From Dehalobacter sp. (GTDB taxonomy: Bacteria > Bacillota > Desulfitobacteriia > Desulfitobacteriales > Syntrophobotulaceae): a stretch of 64,000 nucleotides of DNA. The first letter of the stretch is position 1, and each line of letters opens with the position of its first letter. Both the position numbers and the translations under genes were made by a program. A model generated the notes under the pieces. It was not told the origin of the DNA, did no database searches, and saw only the letters and a program-made list of their open reading frames with translations. The stretch covers positions 62,001 through 126,000 of the forward strand of contig JAMPIU010000095.1 of NCBI GenBank assembly GCA_023667845.1. Direction: 5' to 3'. Below, one piece after another: positions 27,274 to 37,309 of the stretch.

Positions 27274-29442
27274 ATGAATTTTCAACAACTGAAGGAAACA
27301 TTGATTTCCAATAATGCGCAATACAATCTGGAAAAAATTGAAGAGGCCTATGAATATGCGGAACTTGCCCATCGCGGCCAACTCCGCAATTCCGGCGAAA
27401 AGTATATCTATCATCCGCTGGAAGTCGCTTCGATTCTTGCCGAATTGGAGATGGACGATTCGACGATCATTGCTGCGCTGCTGCATGATGTCGCTGAAGA
27501 TACGAACAGAACGCTTGGAGATATCCGTAAGAATTTTGGCGATGAAGTTGCGGGGCTCGTCGATGGGGTAACCAAACTCGGCAAAATTTCGTACAAGAGC
27601 AAGGTTGAAGTTCAGGTTGAGAACTTAAGGAAAATGTTTCTGGCGATGGCCAAGGATATTCGGGTTATTTTAATCAAGCTGGCCGACCGCCTGCACAATA
27701 TGCGGACCCTGAAATATCAGTCTGAATCTAAACAAAAGGAAATTGCGCAGGAGACGATCGAGATCTATGCGCCCTTAGCCAATAGGCTCGGGATATTCCG
27801 GATCAAGTGGGAGCTGGAAGATCTCGCCTTTCGCTATTTGCATTCGCAGGAATATTACGATTTAGTTGAAGGTATTTCTTTAAAGAGAAAAGAAAGACAG
27901 GAACAGATCGATGAGGTGATCGAGCAGCTTAAAGTCAGGCTCGATGAAGTCGGAATTGAAGCCGATATTGCCGGCCGTCCGAAGCATTTCTTTAGTATCT
28001 ATAAAAAGATGCTCGATCAAAACAAAGATCTGAGTGAAATATTTGATTTGACGGCAGTCCGGGTCATTGTCAAAACCGTGAATGACTGCTACGGAGCACT
28101 GGGGGTTATTCACACCCTATGGAAGCCTATTCCCGGAAGGTTTAAAGATTATATTGCGATGCCGAAACCGAATATGTACCAGTCACTGCATACGACATTA
28201 ATTGGAAACCACGGGGACCCGTTTGAAATCCAGATCCGGACCTGGGAAATGCACCGGACGGCTGAATACGGGATTGCTGCCCACTGGAAATACAAAGAAG
28301 GCAAAAAAATTGAGAGTAATTTCGAACAGAAACTATCCTGGATTCGCCAGCTCCTGGAGGTACAGCATGACTCCAAGGATGATGCCGGCGAATTTATGGA
28401 ATCGCTGAAAATAGACTTGTTTGCGGATACTGTATTTGTATTTACACCCAAAGGCGATGTCGTTGAATTGCCTGCCGATTCCTGTCCGATTGATTTTGCG
28501 TACCGGGTTCATACGGATGTCGGACATAGCTGTATCGGTGCTAAAATCAACGGAAGAATCGTTCCACTTGACACCAAATTGAAAAACGGGGATATTGTTG
28601 AGATTCTGACAACCAAGACACCCACCGGACCGAGTAGGGACTGGGTCTGTCTCGTAAAGACCTCTCAGGCCAAAAACAGGATCCGCCAGTGGTTTAAGAA
28701 AGAAAAAAGAGAAGAGAATATTATCAGAGGACGTGAAGGCCTCGAGCGTGAAGCCAGGAAACTTGGGCTTGAACCGTCAACAGCCTTAAAATCAGAAAAC
28801 ATGATCAAATTAGCCAAGAGCTTCAGTTTTAACAACATTGATGATCTATATGCAGCAATGGGTGATGGTGCGATTACTTTTAAAAAGGCCCTGGGCCGTT
28901 TGAAGGAAGAAATTCTGAAAGAAGAGCTGAAAACGCCGCTTCTTCCGATTCAGGCAGAACACAAGCACCTGGTGAAGCATTCTCAGGGAGTATCGGTCAA
29001 GGGGGTAAACAATATCCTGATCCGGTTTTCCCGGTGCTGCAATCCGCTTCCCGGAGATCCGATCATCGGCTATATAACGAGAGGCCGCGGCGTATCAATC
29101 CACAGGGCGGACTGCTCGGAGCTCGTTGGCCTTACGGCAGAAGAGCAGGAGCGGATCGTTGAGGTTGAATGGGAAGCCGCTGTCGAGTCAATCTATCCTG
29201 TAGACATCGAGATTATCGGTCTGGATCGCGTGGGTTTGGTCAGCGACATCATGAACGTGATCACCGAAACACGGACCCATATGCTCGGAATGAGTGCCCG
29301 GGTAGGCAAAGACCGCGTCTCCCATATCCGTCTGAGAATCGAAGTGAAAAACCTCGACCATTTAAACTTTGTTCTTAACAAGTTCCGCAAAGTCAAAGAT
29401 GTTACCGTGGTCGAAAGAATTCAGGGCGGAGGAAATAATTAA
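27274..29442 (+). CDS. relA: bifunctional (p)ppGpp synthetase/hydrolase RelA/SpoT
   Basis: A 722-residue long RSH protein that makes and degrades the alarmone (p)ppGpp. The HD hydrolase motif is intact (YIYHPLEVASIL, ALLHDVAEDT), as are the synthetase segments (DLTAVRVIV, FKDYIAMPKPNMYQSLHTT), so it is likely bifunctional (Rel). TGS (about residues 390-450), a zinc-finger/CC region (FSRCCNPLPGDPI) and a C-terminal ACT domain follow. ATG 27274 has AGAGGTGG upstream. It lies between recJ and an MBL hydrolase in one run of genes. Confidence 0.95.
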   Translation: MNFQQLKETLISNNAQYNLEKIEEAYEYAELAHRGQLRNSGEKYIYHPLEVASILAELEMDDSTIIAALLHDVAEDTNRTLGDIRKNFGDEVAGLVDGVTKLGKISYKSKVEVQVENLRKMFLAMAKDIRVILIKLADRLHNMRTLKYQSESKQKEIAQETIEIYAPLANRLGIFRIKWELEDLAFRYLHSQEYYDLVEGISLKRKERQEQIDEVIEQLKVRLDEVGIEADIAGRPKHFFSIYKKMLDQNKDLSEIFDLTAVRVIVKTVNDCYGALGVIHTLWKPIPGRFKDYIAMPKPNMYQSLHTTLIGNHGDPFEIQIRTWEMHRTAEYGIAAHWKYKEGKKIESNFEQKLSWIRQLLEVQHDSKDDAGEFMESLKIDLFADTVFVFTPKGDVVELPADSCPIDFAYRVHTDVGHSCIGAKINGRIVPLDTKLKNGDIVEILTTKTPTGPSRDWVCLVKTSQAKNRIRQWFKKEKREENIIRGREGLEREARKLGLEPSTALKSENMIKLAKSFSFNNIDDLYAAMGDGAITFKKALGRLKEEILKEELKTPLLPIQAEHKHLVKHSQGVSVKGVNNILIRFSRCCNPLPGDPIIGYITRGRGVSIHRADCSELVGLTAEEQERIVEVEWEAAVESIYPVDIEIIGLDRVGLVSDIMNVITETRTHMLGMSARVGKDRVSHIRLRIEVKNLDHLNFVLNKFRKVKDVTVVERIQGGGNN

Positions 29443-29469
29443 AATATGATTTAGAGGTGGCGATATCGC

Positions 29470-30099
29470 GTGATTGAAAGAATAATTACGCCTGTCTTGG
29501 GTGTGAACTGCTACGTGCTGGCTTGTGACAAGACCAAAAAGGCTGCAATCATCGATCCCGGATCGGGCAGTGCGATGATCAAGGATTTGCTGAGGAGGCA
29601 TAACCTCGAGGTTGAACGGATCATCTTGACGCACGGACATTATGACCATATCGGGGCAGCTGAAGAATTGAGAAAAACGCTGCATGCTGAAGTCGCCGTC
29701 CACAGGGAGGATGCAGGGATGCTGACGGATCCTCAGAAAAACCTTTCCAGAATGTTCAGCAGGGACTACGTCATGTCTCCGGCTGAAATACTGTTGGAAG
29801 ACGGTCAGGAATTCTTTATTGGTGAAGTTCAAATAAAAGTTATCCATACACCGGGACATACACCGGGCGGCATCTGCCTGCTGACGGACGGTGTGCTGTT
29901 CAGCGGGGACACGCTCTTTGACTGCTCCATCGGCAGAGCGGATTTTCCAGGGGGAGATTTTCATAAACTGCTCAGCAGCATCCATGATAAGCTGATGATT
30001 TTGGACGACCAAATCCTGGTCTATCCCGGACATGAATCCTTTACATCCATTGGCCGGGAAAGGGTCAGAAATCCATATATCAGTGGAGACCTGGCCTGA
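29470..30099 (+). CDS. MBL-fold hydrolase (glyoxalase II-like)
   Basis: A 209-residue metallo-beta-lactamase-fold enzyme with THGHYDHIG, HTPGHTPGGICL and FSGDTLFDCSIGRADFPGG, the pattern of YqgX/GloB-like hydrolases that use two metals. It starts at GTG 29470 behind AGAGGTGG. Its stop overlaps the hemZ start (TGATG). The same rel-MBL-hemZ order is common in Firmicutes. The substrate is not established; a thioesterase role is possible. Confidence 0.88.
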   Translation: MIERIITPVLGVNCYVLACDKTKKAAIIDPGSGSAMIKDLLRRHNLEVERIILTHGHYDHIGAAEELRKTLHAEVAVHREDAGMLTDPQKNLSRMFSRDYVMSPAEILLEDGQEFFIGEVQIKVIHTPGHTPGGICLLTDGVLFSGDTLFDCSIGRADFPGGDFHKLLSSIHDKLMILDDQILVYPGHESFTSIGRERVRNPYISGDLA

Positions 30100-31727
30100 T
30101 GGAGGAAAGTATTCTTCTTTGCAGTTCCACAATCGATCCGAAAATGCTGGCCAGCTGCTCACAAATTATAGCAGCTTTTTTTCCGGGTAAAAAGTTTAGA
30201 ACAGGCAGAAATCTCATGCCAGGAGAGTTATCTTCCGACGTACTACCGGATGACATGCGATCAGCCGCCGTTCGATCGGATGCTGGAATAATACGGTGTG
30301 CCGCTGATAATGGACGGTCTGATGCTAAAGGTTTTTGCATGGACATCGAATCCGTGAATACTGTCTCGGGAAAGGTTTATGAAATCTGCCTAACCGACAG
30401 AACGACCGGAAAAAAATATGCGAAGACAGTGCAGACGGGATCAGCGGATGATTTCTACAGACTGAAGCTTCCCGGCAAAGAACCGCTGTCCCAGATCATT
30501 TTAAAGAGAGGATTATGTACATTTTTATCCGAATATACCGGAAAAAAGCTTCCGTGGGGAAGTCTGACCGGGATACGGCCTGGTAAAATCATTGGCAAAA
30601 TGACCGATCTCGGATATGACGAAGAACAAAAGAATAAAGTCTTGCGAGAACTTTACCTCGTTGACCAGGAAAAGGTGAGCCTGCTTCACCAGATCGAACA
30701 GGTTCAGCAGCCTTTCCGTCAAATGATGAAAGAAGCCGAGCATTTTGCCGGCGTTTATCTTGCGATACCTTTTTGTCCGTCCCGCTGTTTCTACTGCTCG
30801 TTTCCGTCCAATACCCTGACCGGTAAACAAACCGGACAGCTTTGCCGCTATCTGGAAGCTCTGAAGAAGGAAGTCAAACTAACCGGGGAAATGATGCGGG
30901 GACTGGGTATGAAGGCCGACAGCCTTTATATCGGCGGTGGTACACCGACGGTGCTAAGCGCCGCCGACCTGCAGATGCTGCTGGAAACCATCCGTGACGG
31001 GATTCCACAGGCTGAGCGGTGTGAATATTCTGTTGAGGCCGGCAGACCAGATACAATTGATCATACAAAACTGACAGTCATGAAGAATTTTGGGGTGAAC
31101 CGGATAAGTATTAACCCTCAGACCATGCAGGAGGCAACGCTGCCCGTGATTGGACGCAGGCATACGGCCGCCGATATCCGGGAATGTTTTCTTCTAGCCA
31201 GAGATATTTCCGACTGGGTGATCAATATGGATTTGATCCTTGGACTGCCGGGTGAAGGATCTGAGGAAGTCCTGGACAGTGTGGAAAAAGTACTGGCTTT
31301 GCAACCGGATAACATTACTGTCCATGCCCTGGCGCTGAAACGAGGTTCTGCGGCCTGGGAAAACCATTCAGCTTCAAACCGCGAAGAGTCTATAGACTGG
31401 CAGGATATTCAGCGCGAAGTCCACCGCAGGATTCAACAGCGCGGATATATTCCGTATTATCTGTACCGACAAAAGTATATTGCCGGTAACCTTGAGAATA
31501 TCGGCTATGCCCTTCAGGGCAAAGAATGCCACTATAATATCGCGGTGATCGAAGAGCAGCAAAACATCATTGGTCTTGGCACAGGCAGCGTCAGCAAAAT
31601 ACGGAAGAAGGGTTCCGGCCATGAGAATATCTATCATCCGCTGGACCTGCAGTGTTATGAGGACCAACTGATGCAGGCCCACCAAAAAATAAAGCAATCA
31701 TTAACAGATTTTTTGCCTGTTTTATGA
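30099..31727 (+). CDS. hemZ: radical SAM coproporphyrinogen dehydrogenase-like protein HemZ
   Basis: A 542-residue radical SAM protein. The [4Fe-4S]-SAM motif is CPSRCFYC in LAIPFCPSRCFYCSFPSN at about residue 220, followed by the GGGTPT motif and the HemN-type ending. The 200-residue N-terminal part is specific to the HemZ branch (SLTGIRPGKII). It is thought to act in anaerobic haem formation, but family members may also be haem chaperones. Translation is coupled to the MBL gene. Confidence 0.88.
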   Translation: MEESILLCSSTIDPKMLASCSQIIAAFFPGKKFRTGRNLMPGELSSDVLPDDMRSAAVRSDAGIIRCAADNGRSDAKGFCMDIESVNTVSGKVYEICLTDRTTGKKYAKTVQTGSADDFYRLKLPGKEPLSQIILKRGLCTFLSEYTGKKLPWGSLTGIRPGKIIGKMTDLGYDEEQKNKVLRELYLVDQEKVSLLHQIEQVQQPFRQMMKEAEHFAGVYLAIPFCPSRCFYCSFPSNTLTGKQTGQLCRYLEALKKEVKLTGEMMRGLGMKADSLYIGGGTPTVLSAADLQMLLETIRDGIPQAERCEYSVEAGRPDTIDHTKLTVMKNFGVNRISINPQTMQEATLPVIGRRHTAADIRECFLLARDISDWVINMDLILGLPGEGSEEVLDSVEKVLALQPDNITVHALALKRGSAAWENHSASNREESIDWQDIQREVHRRIQQRGYIPYYLYRQKYIAGNLENIGYALQGKECHYNIAVIEEQQNIIGLGTGSVSKIRKKGSGHENIYHPLDLQCYEDQLMQAHQKIKQSLTDFLPVL

Positions 31728-31765
31728 AAAAATACAGGAATCCTGATGAGACTGAAGGATAATTG

Positions 31766-31774
31766 TGTTATAAT
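31766..31774 (+). promoter_or_regulatory. extended -10 promoter of hisS-aspS
   Basis: TGT-TATAAT lies about 70 bases before hisS. No T-box element (no TGGnACCGCG or terminator) is present in the 118-base gap. Confidence 0.5.
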
Positions 31775-31845
31775 AGATAAGCTTATTTTTTAGATTGGAC
31801 ACGCCGGATGATCTGGTGATCTACCGTTGTGCAGGAGGAAGTATC

Positions 31846-33117
31846 ATGTCGATTCAACGGCCGAAAGGTACACAGGATATCATTCCGGGTACCGTAGAAA
31901 AGTGGCAGTTTCTCGAAGAACAAATCCGGAAGATTTGTTCCGAGTATGGATATAAAGAAATCAGAACACCGGTCTTTGAGGCGACCGAACTTTTTCAGCG
32001 CGGCGTCGGAGAGACAACGGATATTGTCAATAAAGAAATGTATACCTTTATGGATAAAGGGCAGAGATCCATCACGCTGCGTCCGGAAGGGACGGCTTCC
32101 GTCTGCAGGGCGTATACCGAGGACAAGCTTTATGCGCTGCAGCAGCCCGTCAAAATGTATTACCTCGGCCCGATGTTCCGCTATGAGAAGTCCCAAGCCG
32201 GACGCTTCCGGCAATTCCACCAGTTCGGAGCAGAGGTGCTCGGTGGAGAGGATCCGCTTGTCGATGCCGAAATCATCTGTCTGATCTGGGATTTTTTTGG
32301 CAGAATCGGCCTTAAGGGACTCGTCGTTGAGATCAATTCCGTGGGTTGTCCGACGTGCCGGGCTGAGCACAGGATTAGGCTGCAGGAGTTTCTGCAGGAA
32401 CGCAAGGATGATCTTTGTCCGGATTGCCAAAACCGCTTTACCAAAAATCCGATGCGGATTTTAGACTGTAAGAACAGTTCCTGTCAAAAGCTGACGGAGA
32501 ATGCTCCGACGACCCTGGATACGCTCTGTGTAGACTGTGCGGAACATTTCGCGAAGATTCAGGAATATTTAAAAATCGCTGGGGTTGCGTATCAGATTAA
32601 TCCCAGAATGGTTCGCGGGCTGGATTATTATCAAAAAACGGCCTTTGAAATCACGGCTGAAGGTATCGGCGCCCAGAACGCGATTTGCGGAGGCGGGCGT
32701 TATGACGGACTTGTCCAGGAAATTGGCGGGCCGGCCACACCGGGAATTGGTTTTGCCATGGGACTGGAACGTATCCTGAGCGTCATGGAAAAGCAGAATG
32801 TTGAGATGATGCCTGAGATTGAAGCGCCGGTCGTGATTGCAGCTCTGGGTGAGGCGGCCAGACAGGAAGGGTTCAGGCTTTTAGGTGATCTTCGGCAGGC
32901 CGGGCTGCCGGCAGTTATGGACCTTCTTGGAAAAGGACTTAAAGGTCAGCTTAAATATGCAGACAGGGAACAGGCCCGCTATGTATTAATATTGGGTGAC
33001 GATGAACTGTCCCAAAAAATGGTGATTGTCCGCGATATGCGGCTGGGAGATCAACAGGAAATCCCGCTGGATCAAATCAAAGCTTTTTTGTTGAATCATA
33101 CGAAATGCGAAATGTAA
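31846..33117 (+). CDS. hisS: histidyl-tRNA synthetase
   Basis: A 423-residue class II synthetase. ATG 31846 follows GCAGGAGG; an in-frame TTG at 31795 has no site. The start is [11 protein letters not shown]. Motif 2 is [19 protein letters not shown]. The histidine A box is [11 protein letters not shown] and motif 3 is [11 protein letters not shown]. The C-terminal anticodon domain begins near residue 325. A four-cysteine insert (CPTC, CPDC) is typical of clostridial HisS. aspS follows after 16 bases. Confidence 0.97.
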   Translation: MSIQRPKGTQDIIPGTVEKWQFLEEQIRKICSEYGYKEIRTPVFEATELFQRGVGETTDIVNKEMYTFMDKGQRSITLRPEGTASVCRAYTEDKLYALQQPVKMYYLGPMFRYEKSQAGRFRQFHQFGAEVLGGEDPLVDAEIICLIWDFFGRIGLKGLVVEINSVGCPTCRAEHRIRLQEFLQERKDDLCPDCQNRFTKNPMRILDCKNSSCQKLTENAPTTLDTLCVDCAEHFAKIQEYLKIAGVAYQINPRMVRGLDYYQKTAFEITAEGIGAQNAICGGGRYDGLVQEIGGPATPGIGFAMGLERILSVMEKQNVEMMPEIEAPVVIAALGEAARQEGFRLLGDLRQAGLPAVMDLLGKGLKGQLKYADREQARYVLILGDDELSQKMVIVRDMRLGDQQEIPLDQIKAFLLNHTKCEM

Positions 33118-33133
33118 AAGTAGGAGGATGTCC

Positions 33134-34915
33134 ATGTTAGCAGAAAGAATCGGAGCGGGTACGCTGAACAGGAAAAACGCAGGTGAAAAAGTCAAATTGT
33201 TGGGTTGGATTCAAACCAGAAGAGACCATGGAGGCGTCATTTTTGTTGATTTGCGCGACAGGTCCGGCATTGTCCAGATTGTCTTCAATCCGGATATGCC
33301 TGCAAACGCTTTTAATCAGGCTGAGAAGCTCCGCTCGGAGTATGTGATAAAGGCCGAAGGTCTCGTCCGGGTGAGACCTGAAGGTTCAGAAAATCCGAAT
33401 ATGGTTACCGGAGAAATTGAAGTTGTGATCGAAAACCTGGAAATACTCAATAAAGCGAAAACTCCGCCTTTCTATATCCAGGACAATGTGGATGTCGATG
33501 AAAGTGTCAGGCTGAAACACCGCTATCTCGATCTCCGCCGGACCGAAATGCAGAACATCTTTAAGATCAGACACAGGGTCACGAAAATCATGCGTGATTT
33601 TCTGGACAGTGAGGGGTTCCTGGAAATTGAAACGCCGATTTTAGCTAAGTCAACGCCGGAAGGGGCCAGAGACTATCTCGTGCCCAGCCGCGTGAATCAG
33701 GGAACATTTTATGGGCTGCCCCAATCACCGCAGATCTTTAAACAGTTGTTGATGGTCGCTGGCATGGAAAAATATTTTCAGATCGCCCGCTGTTTCCGCG
33801 ATGAAGACTTGCGCGCGGACCGCCAGCCGGAATTTACCCAGCTCGATTTGGAGATGTCCTTTATTGAGATTGAAGACCTTCTGCCGATGATGGAGAACCT
33901 GATTGCCAAGATATTCAGGGAAGTCAAAGGTATTGAGATTACGCTTCCCATTCCGCGGCTGACCTATCAGGAGGCGATGGAACGCTATGGTTCGGACAAA
34001 CCGGATACCCGCTTTGCCATGGAACTGATTGACGTGGCTCCGGTTGTCAAAGATTCCGGATTTAAAGTATTTGCCGACGTTATCGCGAAGGGAGGCAGGG
34101 TTAAGGGGATCTGCGCCAAAGGCTGTGCCGGCATGCCGCGGAGAGAAATTGACGCGCTAACCAAATTTGTCAGCATTTACGGCGCGAAAGGACTTGCCTA
34201 CATCGTGATGGATCCCGAAGGAATGAAATCACCGATTCTGAAGTTCTTCACCGAACAGGAAATTAACGCGCTGTTGGCCGCGATGGGAGCAGAAACCGGA
34301 GATATCCTATTCTTCGTTGCCGATAAGGAATCCGTCGTTCATAATGCGCTTGGAAACTTAAGACTAGAGCTGGCCAAACGAATGGAGCTTATTCGGGAAG
34401 ATGTGATTAACTGTCTTTGGGTTACGGAATTCCCGCTCTTTGAATATGATGAAGAAGAAAAACGCTATGTGGCGATTCACCATATGTTTACCAGTCCGAT
34501 GAATGAAGATATTGCCCTCCTGGATTCCGATCCGCTGAAGGTAAGAGCAAAGGCTTATGACATGGTCCTGAACGGAATGGAACTCGGTGGAGGAAGCATC
34601 CGGATTCACCAAAGGGATGTTCAGGAAAAAATCTTTGACCTGATTGGTTTGAGCAGTGAAGAGGCTAAAGAAAAATTTGGCTATCTGCTTGAAGCGTTCG
34701 AATATGGCACACCGCCCCATGGGGGAATTGCGTTTGGGCTGGATAGAATTACGATGATTCTTTCCGGACGGGACAACATCCGCGATGTCATCGCATTTCC
34801 GAAGACCCAGAGTGCTTCATGTCTGCTGACTCAGGCGCCTTCACCGGTCGTGGACAGCCAACTCAAAGAGCTTCATATTAAACTGGACTTGAAAGCAAAA
34901 CAGCCTTCTAATTAA
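33134..34915 (+). CDS. aspS: aspartyl-tRNA synthetase
   Basis: A 593-residue bacterial-type class II synthetase with an N-terminal OB fold, the GAD insert and motif 3 [12 protein letters not shown] 33134 is 6 bases after AGGAGG and preferred over ATG 33128, which is part of that site. Motif 2 is [20 protein letters not shown]. The residue pattern alone does not decide whether it is discriminating or also charges tRNA-Asn. Confidence 0.96.
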   Translation: MLAERIGAGTLNRKNAGEKVKLLGWIQTRRDHGGVIFVDLRDRSGIVQIVFNPDMPANAFNQAEKLRSEYVIKAEGLVRVRPEGSENPNMVTGEIEVVIENLEILNKAKTPPFYIQDNVDVDESVRLKHRYLDLRRTEMQNIFKIRHRVTKIMRDFLDSEGFLEIETPILAKSTPEGARDYLVPSRVNQGTFYGLPQSPQIFKQLLMVAGMEKYFQIARCFRDEDLRADRQPEFTQLDLEMSFIEIEDLLPMMENLIAKIFREVKGIEITLPIPRLTYQEAMERYGSDKPDTRFAMELIDVAPVVKDSGFKVFADVIAKGGRVKGICAKGCAGMPRREIDALTKFVSIYGAKGLAYIVMDPEGMKSPILKFFTEQEINALLAAMGAETGDILFFVADKESVVHNALGNLRLELAKRMELIREDVINCLWVTEFPLFEYDEEEKRYVAIHHMFTSPMNEDIALLDSDPLKVRAKAYDMVLNGMELGGGSIRIHQRDVQEKIFDLIGLSSEEAKEKFGYLLEAFEYGTPPHGGIAFGLDRITMILSGRDNIRDVIAFPKTQSASCLLTQAPSPVVDSQLKELHIKLDLKAKQPSN

Positions 34916-35097
34916 TCATTCATCAATAATTCCCCATCAATTCAATTTAATTCATCTTATCTCATTAATAGAACTTTCGATAAGGGCTTTGCCGGTTTAT
35001 TATTCATAAAAAACAGGCATAATATATTTCATATCCGGCAAAGTGTATGCAATATCTTGAATATCCTGAGATATACCGAAATATCCTGCAAAGCCTC

Positions 35098-35155
35098 TTG
35101 ACAGAATAACCAGACTGACCATATAATAATCTTGGAGAATACCCCTGTGGGGTAT
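35098..35155 (+). promoter_or_regulatory. csoR promoter with CsoR-type operator
   Basis: TTGACA (35098-35103), an 18-base spacer and TATAAT (35122-35127) form a strong promoter. A perfect operator, ATACCCC-TGT-GGGGTAT, at 35139-35155 covers about +5 to +21. This is the GC-tract palindrome known for CsoR-family repressors and indicates autoregulation. Three near copies of AATATCCTG lie upstream at about 35051-35089, function unknown. The rest of the aspS-csoR gap holds only a long-loop inverted repeat (34987-34995 with 35035-35043). Confidence 0.8.
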
Positions 35156-35171
35156 AGAGGCGAGGGGTAAG

Positions 35172-35447
35172 ATGGAACCAAAGAAAAAAAGTGGGCCGGG
35201 AAACGATATTATGATCCGATTGAAACGGATTGAGGGACAGGTCAAAGGATTGCAGCGTATGCTTGATGAAGAAAAATGCTGTTCTGATATTCTGGTTCAA
35301 GTTGCGGCAGTCAAGGCAGCAATCAATAAAGTTGGCATTATGATTTTTGAAGAGCACTCCAGAACCTGCTTGAAAGATGCGCTCGAAACGGAAAATGATA
35401 AAGCCCTGGATGATCTGATTGTTCTGTTGAATCGGTTTGTCCATTAA
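35172..35447 (+). CDS. csoR: CsoR/RcnR-family metal-sensing repressor
   Basis: A 91-residue all-helical repressor of the DUF156 family (RLKRIEGQVKGLQRMLDEEKCC). The copper-ligand triad of CsoR is present: a cysteine in EEKCCSDIL, and the histidine and cysteine in EEHSRTCL. The His between the cysteines favours a Cu(I) sensor over the persulfide sensor CstR, which has only the two cysteines. ATG 35172 has GAGGGG upstream. The next gene is thioredoxin, not a copper pump. Confidence 0.88.
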   Translation: MEPKKKSGPGNDIMIRLKRIEGQVKGLQRMLDEEKCCSDILVQVAAVKAAINKVGIMIFEEHSRTCLKDALETENDKALDDLIVLLNRFVH

Positions 35448-35506
35448 TCTTGCGGACAAACAAAAGTCTTTTTCTATGGTGACGTTAAGAAACGGAGGGA
35501 TTTAAG

Positions 35507-35836
35507 ATGGCAGGTGTTAATGTCAAAACATTTACTGCTGAGAATTGGCAGAGTGACGTACTCAGTTCAAGCCAGCTGGTATTGGTCGATTTTTGGGCTG
35601 CCTGGTGCGGACCTTGCAGAATGATAGCTCCTGTGGTGGAAGAACTGGCAGATGAATATGCCGGAAAAGTAACCGTCGGCAAATTAAACGTCGATGAGCA
35701 GGGGGAAATCTCCCAGAAATACGGCGTAATGAGTATCCCGACACTGCTGCTGATTAAAAACGGTGAAATCGTTGATAAGATCGTTGGCTTCAGAGGGAAA
35801 CCAGATCTTGTAAAGGCTATTGAAGCGAAATTGTAA
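35507..35836 (+). CDS. trxA: thioredoxin
   Basis: A 109-residue thioredoxin with the active site [10 protein letters not shown] at about residues 28-37 and the cis-proline motif [11 protein letters not shown]. It reduces protein disulfides. It follows csoR after 59 bases without an intervening terminator and shares a strong terminator downstream, so the two are probably one operon under CsoR control. ATG 35507 has ACGGAGGG upstream. Confidence 0.93.
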   Translation: MAGVNVKTFTAENWQSDVLSSSQLVLVDFWAAWCGPCRMIAPVVEELADEYAGKVTVGKLNVDEQGEISQKYGVMSIPTLLLIKNGEIVDKIVGFRGKPDLVKAIEAKL

Positions 35837-35854
35837 TTAGAAAGATATACGGCC

Positions 35855-35904
35855 AGGCCTATCCCAAAATCGCCACCGGTGGCGATTTTGGGATAGGCCT
35901 TTTA
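35855..35904 (+). terminator. loopless 23-bp terminator palindrome
   Basis: A perfect 46-base palindrome (35855-35900), with arms of 23 bases centred on GCCACCGGTGGC, is followed by TTTT. It ends the csoR-trxA transcript and could work in both directions. Confidence 0.85.
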
Positions 35905-35918
35905 TGTAAGACATAAAG

Positions 35919-36044
35919 GAATCCTCGCGTTAAGACATGTCAACGGTTTCAGGCCACGGATGGCCTACTGTCGCGGTGCCATGGATGGCAAGGCGCGATG
36001 ACTTATTGTAAAGCCCAGAGTTTTTGACATGTTAGCGAGGATTC
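35919..36044. repeat. repeat D, long palindromic element
   Basis: The ends GAATCCTCGC and GCGAGGATTC are exact inverted copies, with ACATGTCAA and TTGACATGT just inside. The interior contains GGCCACGGATGGCC and GTGCCATGGATGGCA motifs like those inside repeats A and B. A further stem (36059-36071 with 36087-36099) follows. Together these fill the 356-base gap after trxA; no gene is seen there. Confidence 0.65.
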
Positions 36045-36192
36045 TTGTTTGCGAGATGGTGAGTTGTTAAATATTCCACTGGATTGTTTAACGACTCACG
36101 TGTGAGCGGCGCATTTCGCGCTGTACGAGGCTACAACACCCCAGAAAAAGATATGACGCCCCTGATAATTGAAGCGCCTCATTGAGTTAAAT

Positions 36193-36705
36193 TCAATTTT
36201 TAGCATAACATTGGATGATTTCACCTATATAAACACGGTGATAATCGTCCTGCTTATAGTTGCTTTCAATTGCCGGATCAAGAAAATGGCTCGGGTCCAA
36301 ATCCTGATAATAGAGTTTTTTACATTCCATAACCAGTCTAGCTTCCTTAAAATAGACGGATCCAAATGGGCTTTCAACGGGTGTAATCCCCGTAGCGGAA
36401 GCTTTGTTCACATCTCTTCCGGAATTTGCTCCGCAGAAAGATAAAGCCTTTCGATAGTCTTCTTCAAAAAACGAAAGCGTAAAAGTATCATTTTCTTCCA
36501 TAAACTGATAGGTATAACGCGAAGGCCGGACGAAACAAAAGCATACCTTCTTATTCCACAAAACACCGAATCCACCCCAACTGGCTGTCATCATATTATA
36601 CTTTTCCATATTTCCCGCTGTGATCAGCATCCAGTCCTTTCCGACCAGTTTAAAGGGGTTATCCGTTAACTGCTCAGGTTTCACTAGCTTAAATTCATTA
36701 TTCAT
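36193..36705 (-). CDS. flavin reductase-like FMN-binding split-barrel protein
   Basis: A 170-residue protein read leftward from ATG 36705, with AGGAG 8 bases upstream. The split-barrel features are KDWMLITAG, MTASWGGFGVLWNKKVCFCFVRPSRYTYQF and the FTLSFF segment, as in flavoredoxin and FMN reductases. It may move electrons via FMN or reduce a flavin. It is monocistronic. A specific partner cannot be named. Confidence 0.8.
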   Translation of the reverse strand: MNNEFKLVKPEQLTDNPFKLVGKDWMLITAGNMEKYNMMTASWGGFGVLWNKKVCFCFVRPSRYTYQFMEENDTFTLSFFEEDYRKALSFCGANSGRDVNKASATGITPVESPFGSVYFKEARLVMECKKLYYQDLDPSHFLDPAIESNYKQDDYHRVYIGEIIQCYAKN

Positions 36706-36837
36706 CACAATATCTCCTATTAATATTTATTTTTGTCTTATATCCAAATAAGATGTTTTTAACCTACAATTAAGACATTCAATATTCTACTACATAAATG
36801 AACGGGATATTACATAACAAACGTGCTTTAAGCATGA

Positions 36838-36945
36838 GATCAGTCTGCGTGCCACAGTTCCGCTGCGAGCGGAGCACGATGTAGAAGCGCGGACTTTTTA
36901 AGGATTGTGCCATCCATGGCACGCGGGTATTGTGGCATGCAGACT
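36838..36945. repeat. repeat A, copy 3 (inverted orientation)
   Basis: ATCAGTCTGCGTGCCACAG at the left and TGTGGCATGCAGACT at the right are inverted ends. The section CCGCTGCGAGCGGAGCACGAT and the inner GTGCCATCCATGGCAC match copies 1 and 2 in reverse. Confidence 0.75.
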
Positions 36946-36954
36946 TCCCCCGGA

Positions 36955-37230
36955 TTATTCAATATTTCTTAAAGTATCCAACCGTTTATTCCTAAAATAA
37001 AGCCCCGTATCAACTGCGATCAGGCAAAAATTCAGGATATATAGTATAATGACATAATCGAACGAATAAATCATCTTGTGCAGGATGCCGGATAAATAGC
37101 CGATAAGTAATACAACCAGGAAAAACAGACTTTTTCCTTTCGCTGTTCTGGCCTTGTAGGACGAGTAGATCGAAAAAGGCCAGGCCGAACCAAAACATAG
37201 CAGCATAATCATTTCAAAAATACTCAACAC
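36955..37230 (-). CDS. small PQ-loop-like membrane protein
   Basis: A protein of about 91 residues with three hydrophobic helices and the segment AWPFSIYSSYKARTAKGKS, which resembles SemiSWEET/PQ-loop relatives and is widespread in clostridia without known function. GTG 37230 is 6 bases after AAAGGA and preferred; the upstream in-frame ATG at 37236 abuts that site. The stop lies 10 bases from repeat A copy 3. Confidence 0.65.
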   Translation of the reverse strand: MLSIFEMIMLLCFGSAWPFSIYSSYKARTAKGKSLFFLVVLLIGYLSGILHKMIYSFDYVIILYILNFCLIAVDTGLYFRNKRLDTLRNIE

Positions 37231-37309
37231 AATCATTCCTTTAATTCTAGACTACGATAATTTTTGTTATCATTTTATTTGGTAGATTTTTTCTGCGAGG
37301 GAGTCTCTA

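Noticed and set aside
31730-31845. T-box leader before hisS-aspS
   Set aside because: No TGGnACCGCG sequence, no stem I region and no terminator; the gap is only about 118 bases.
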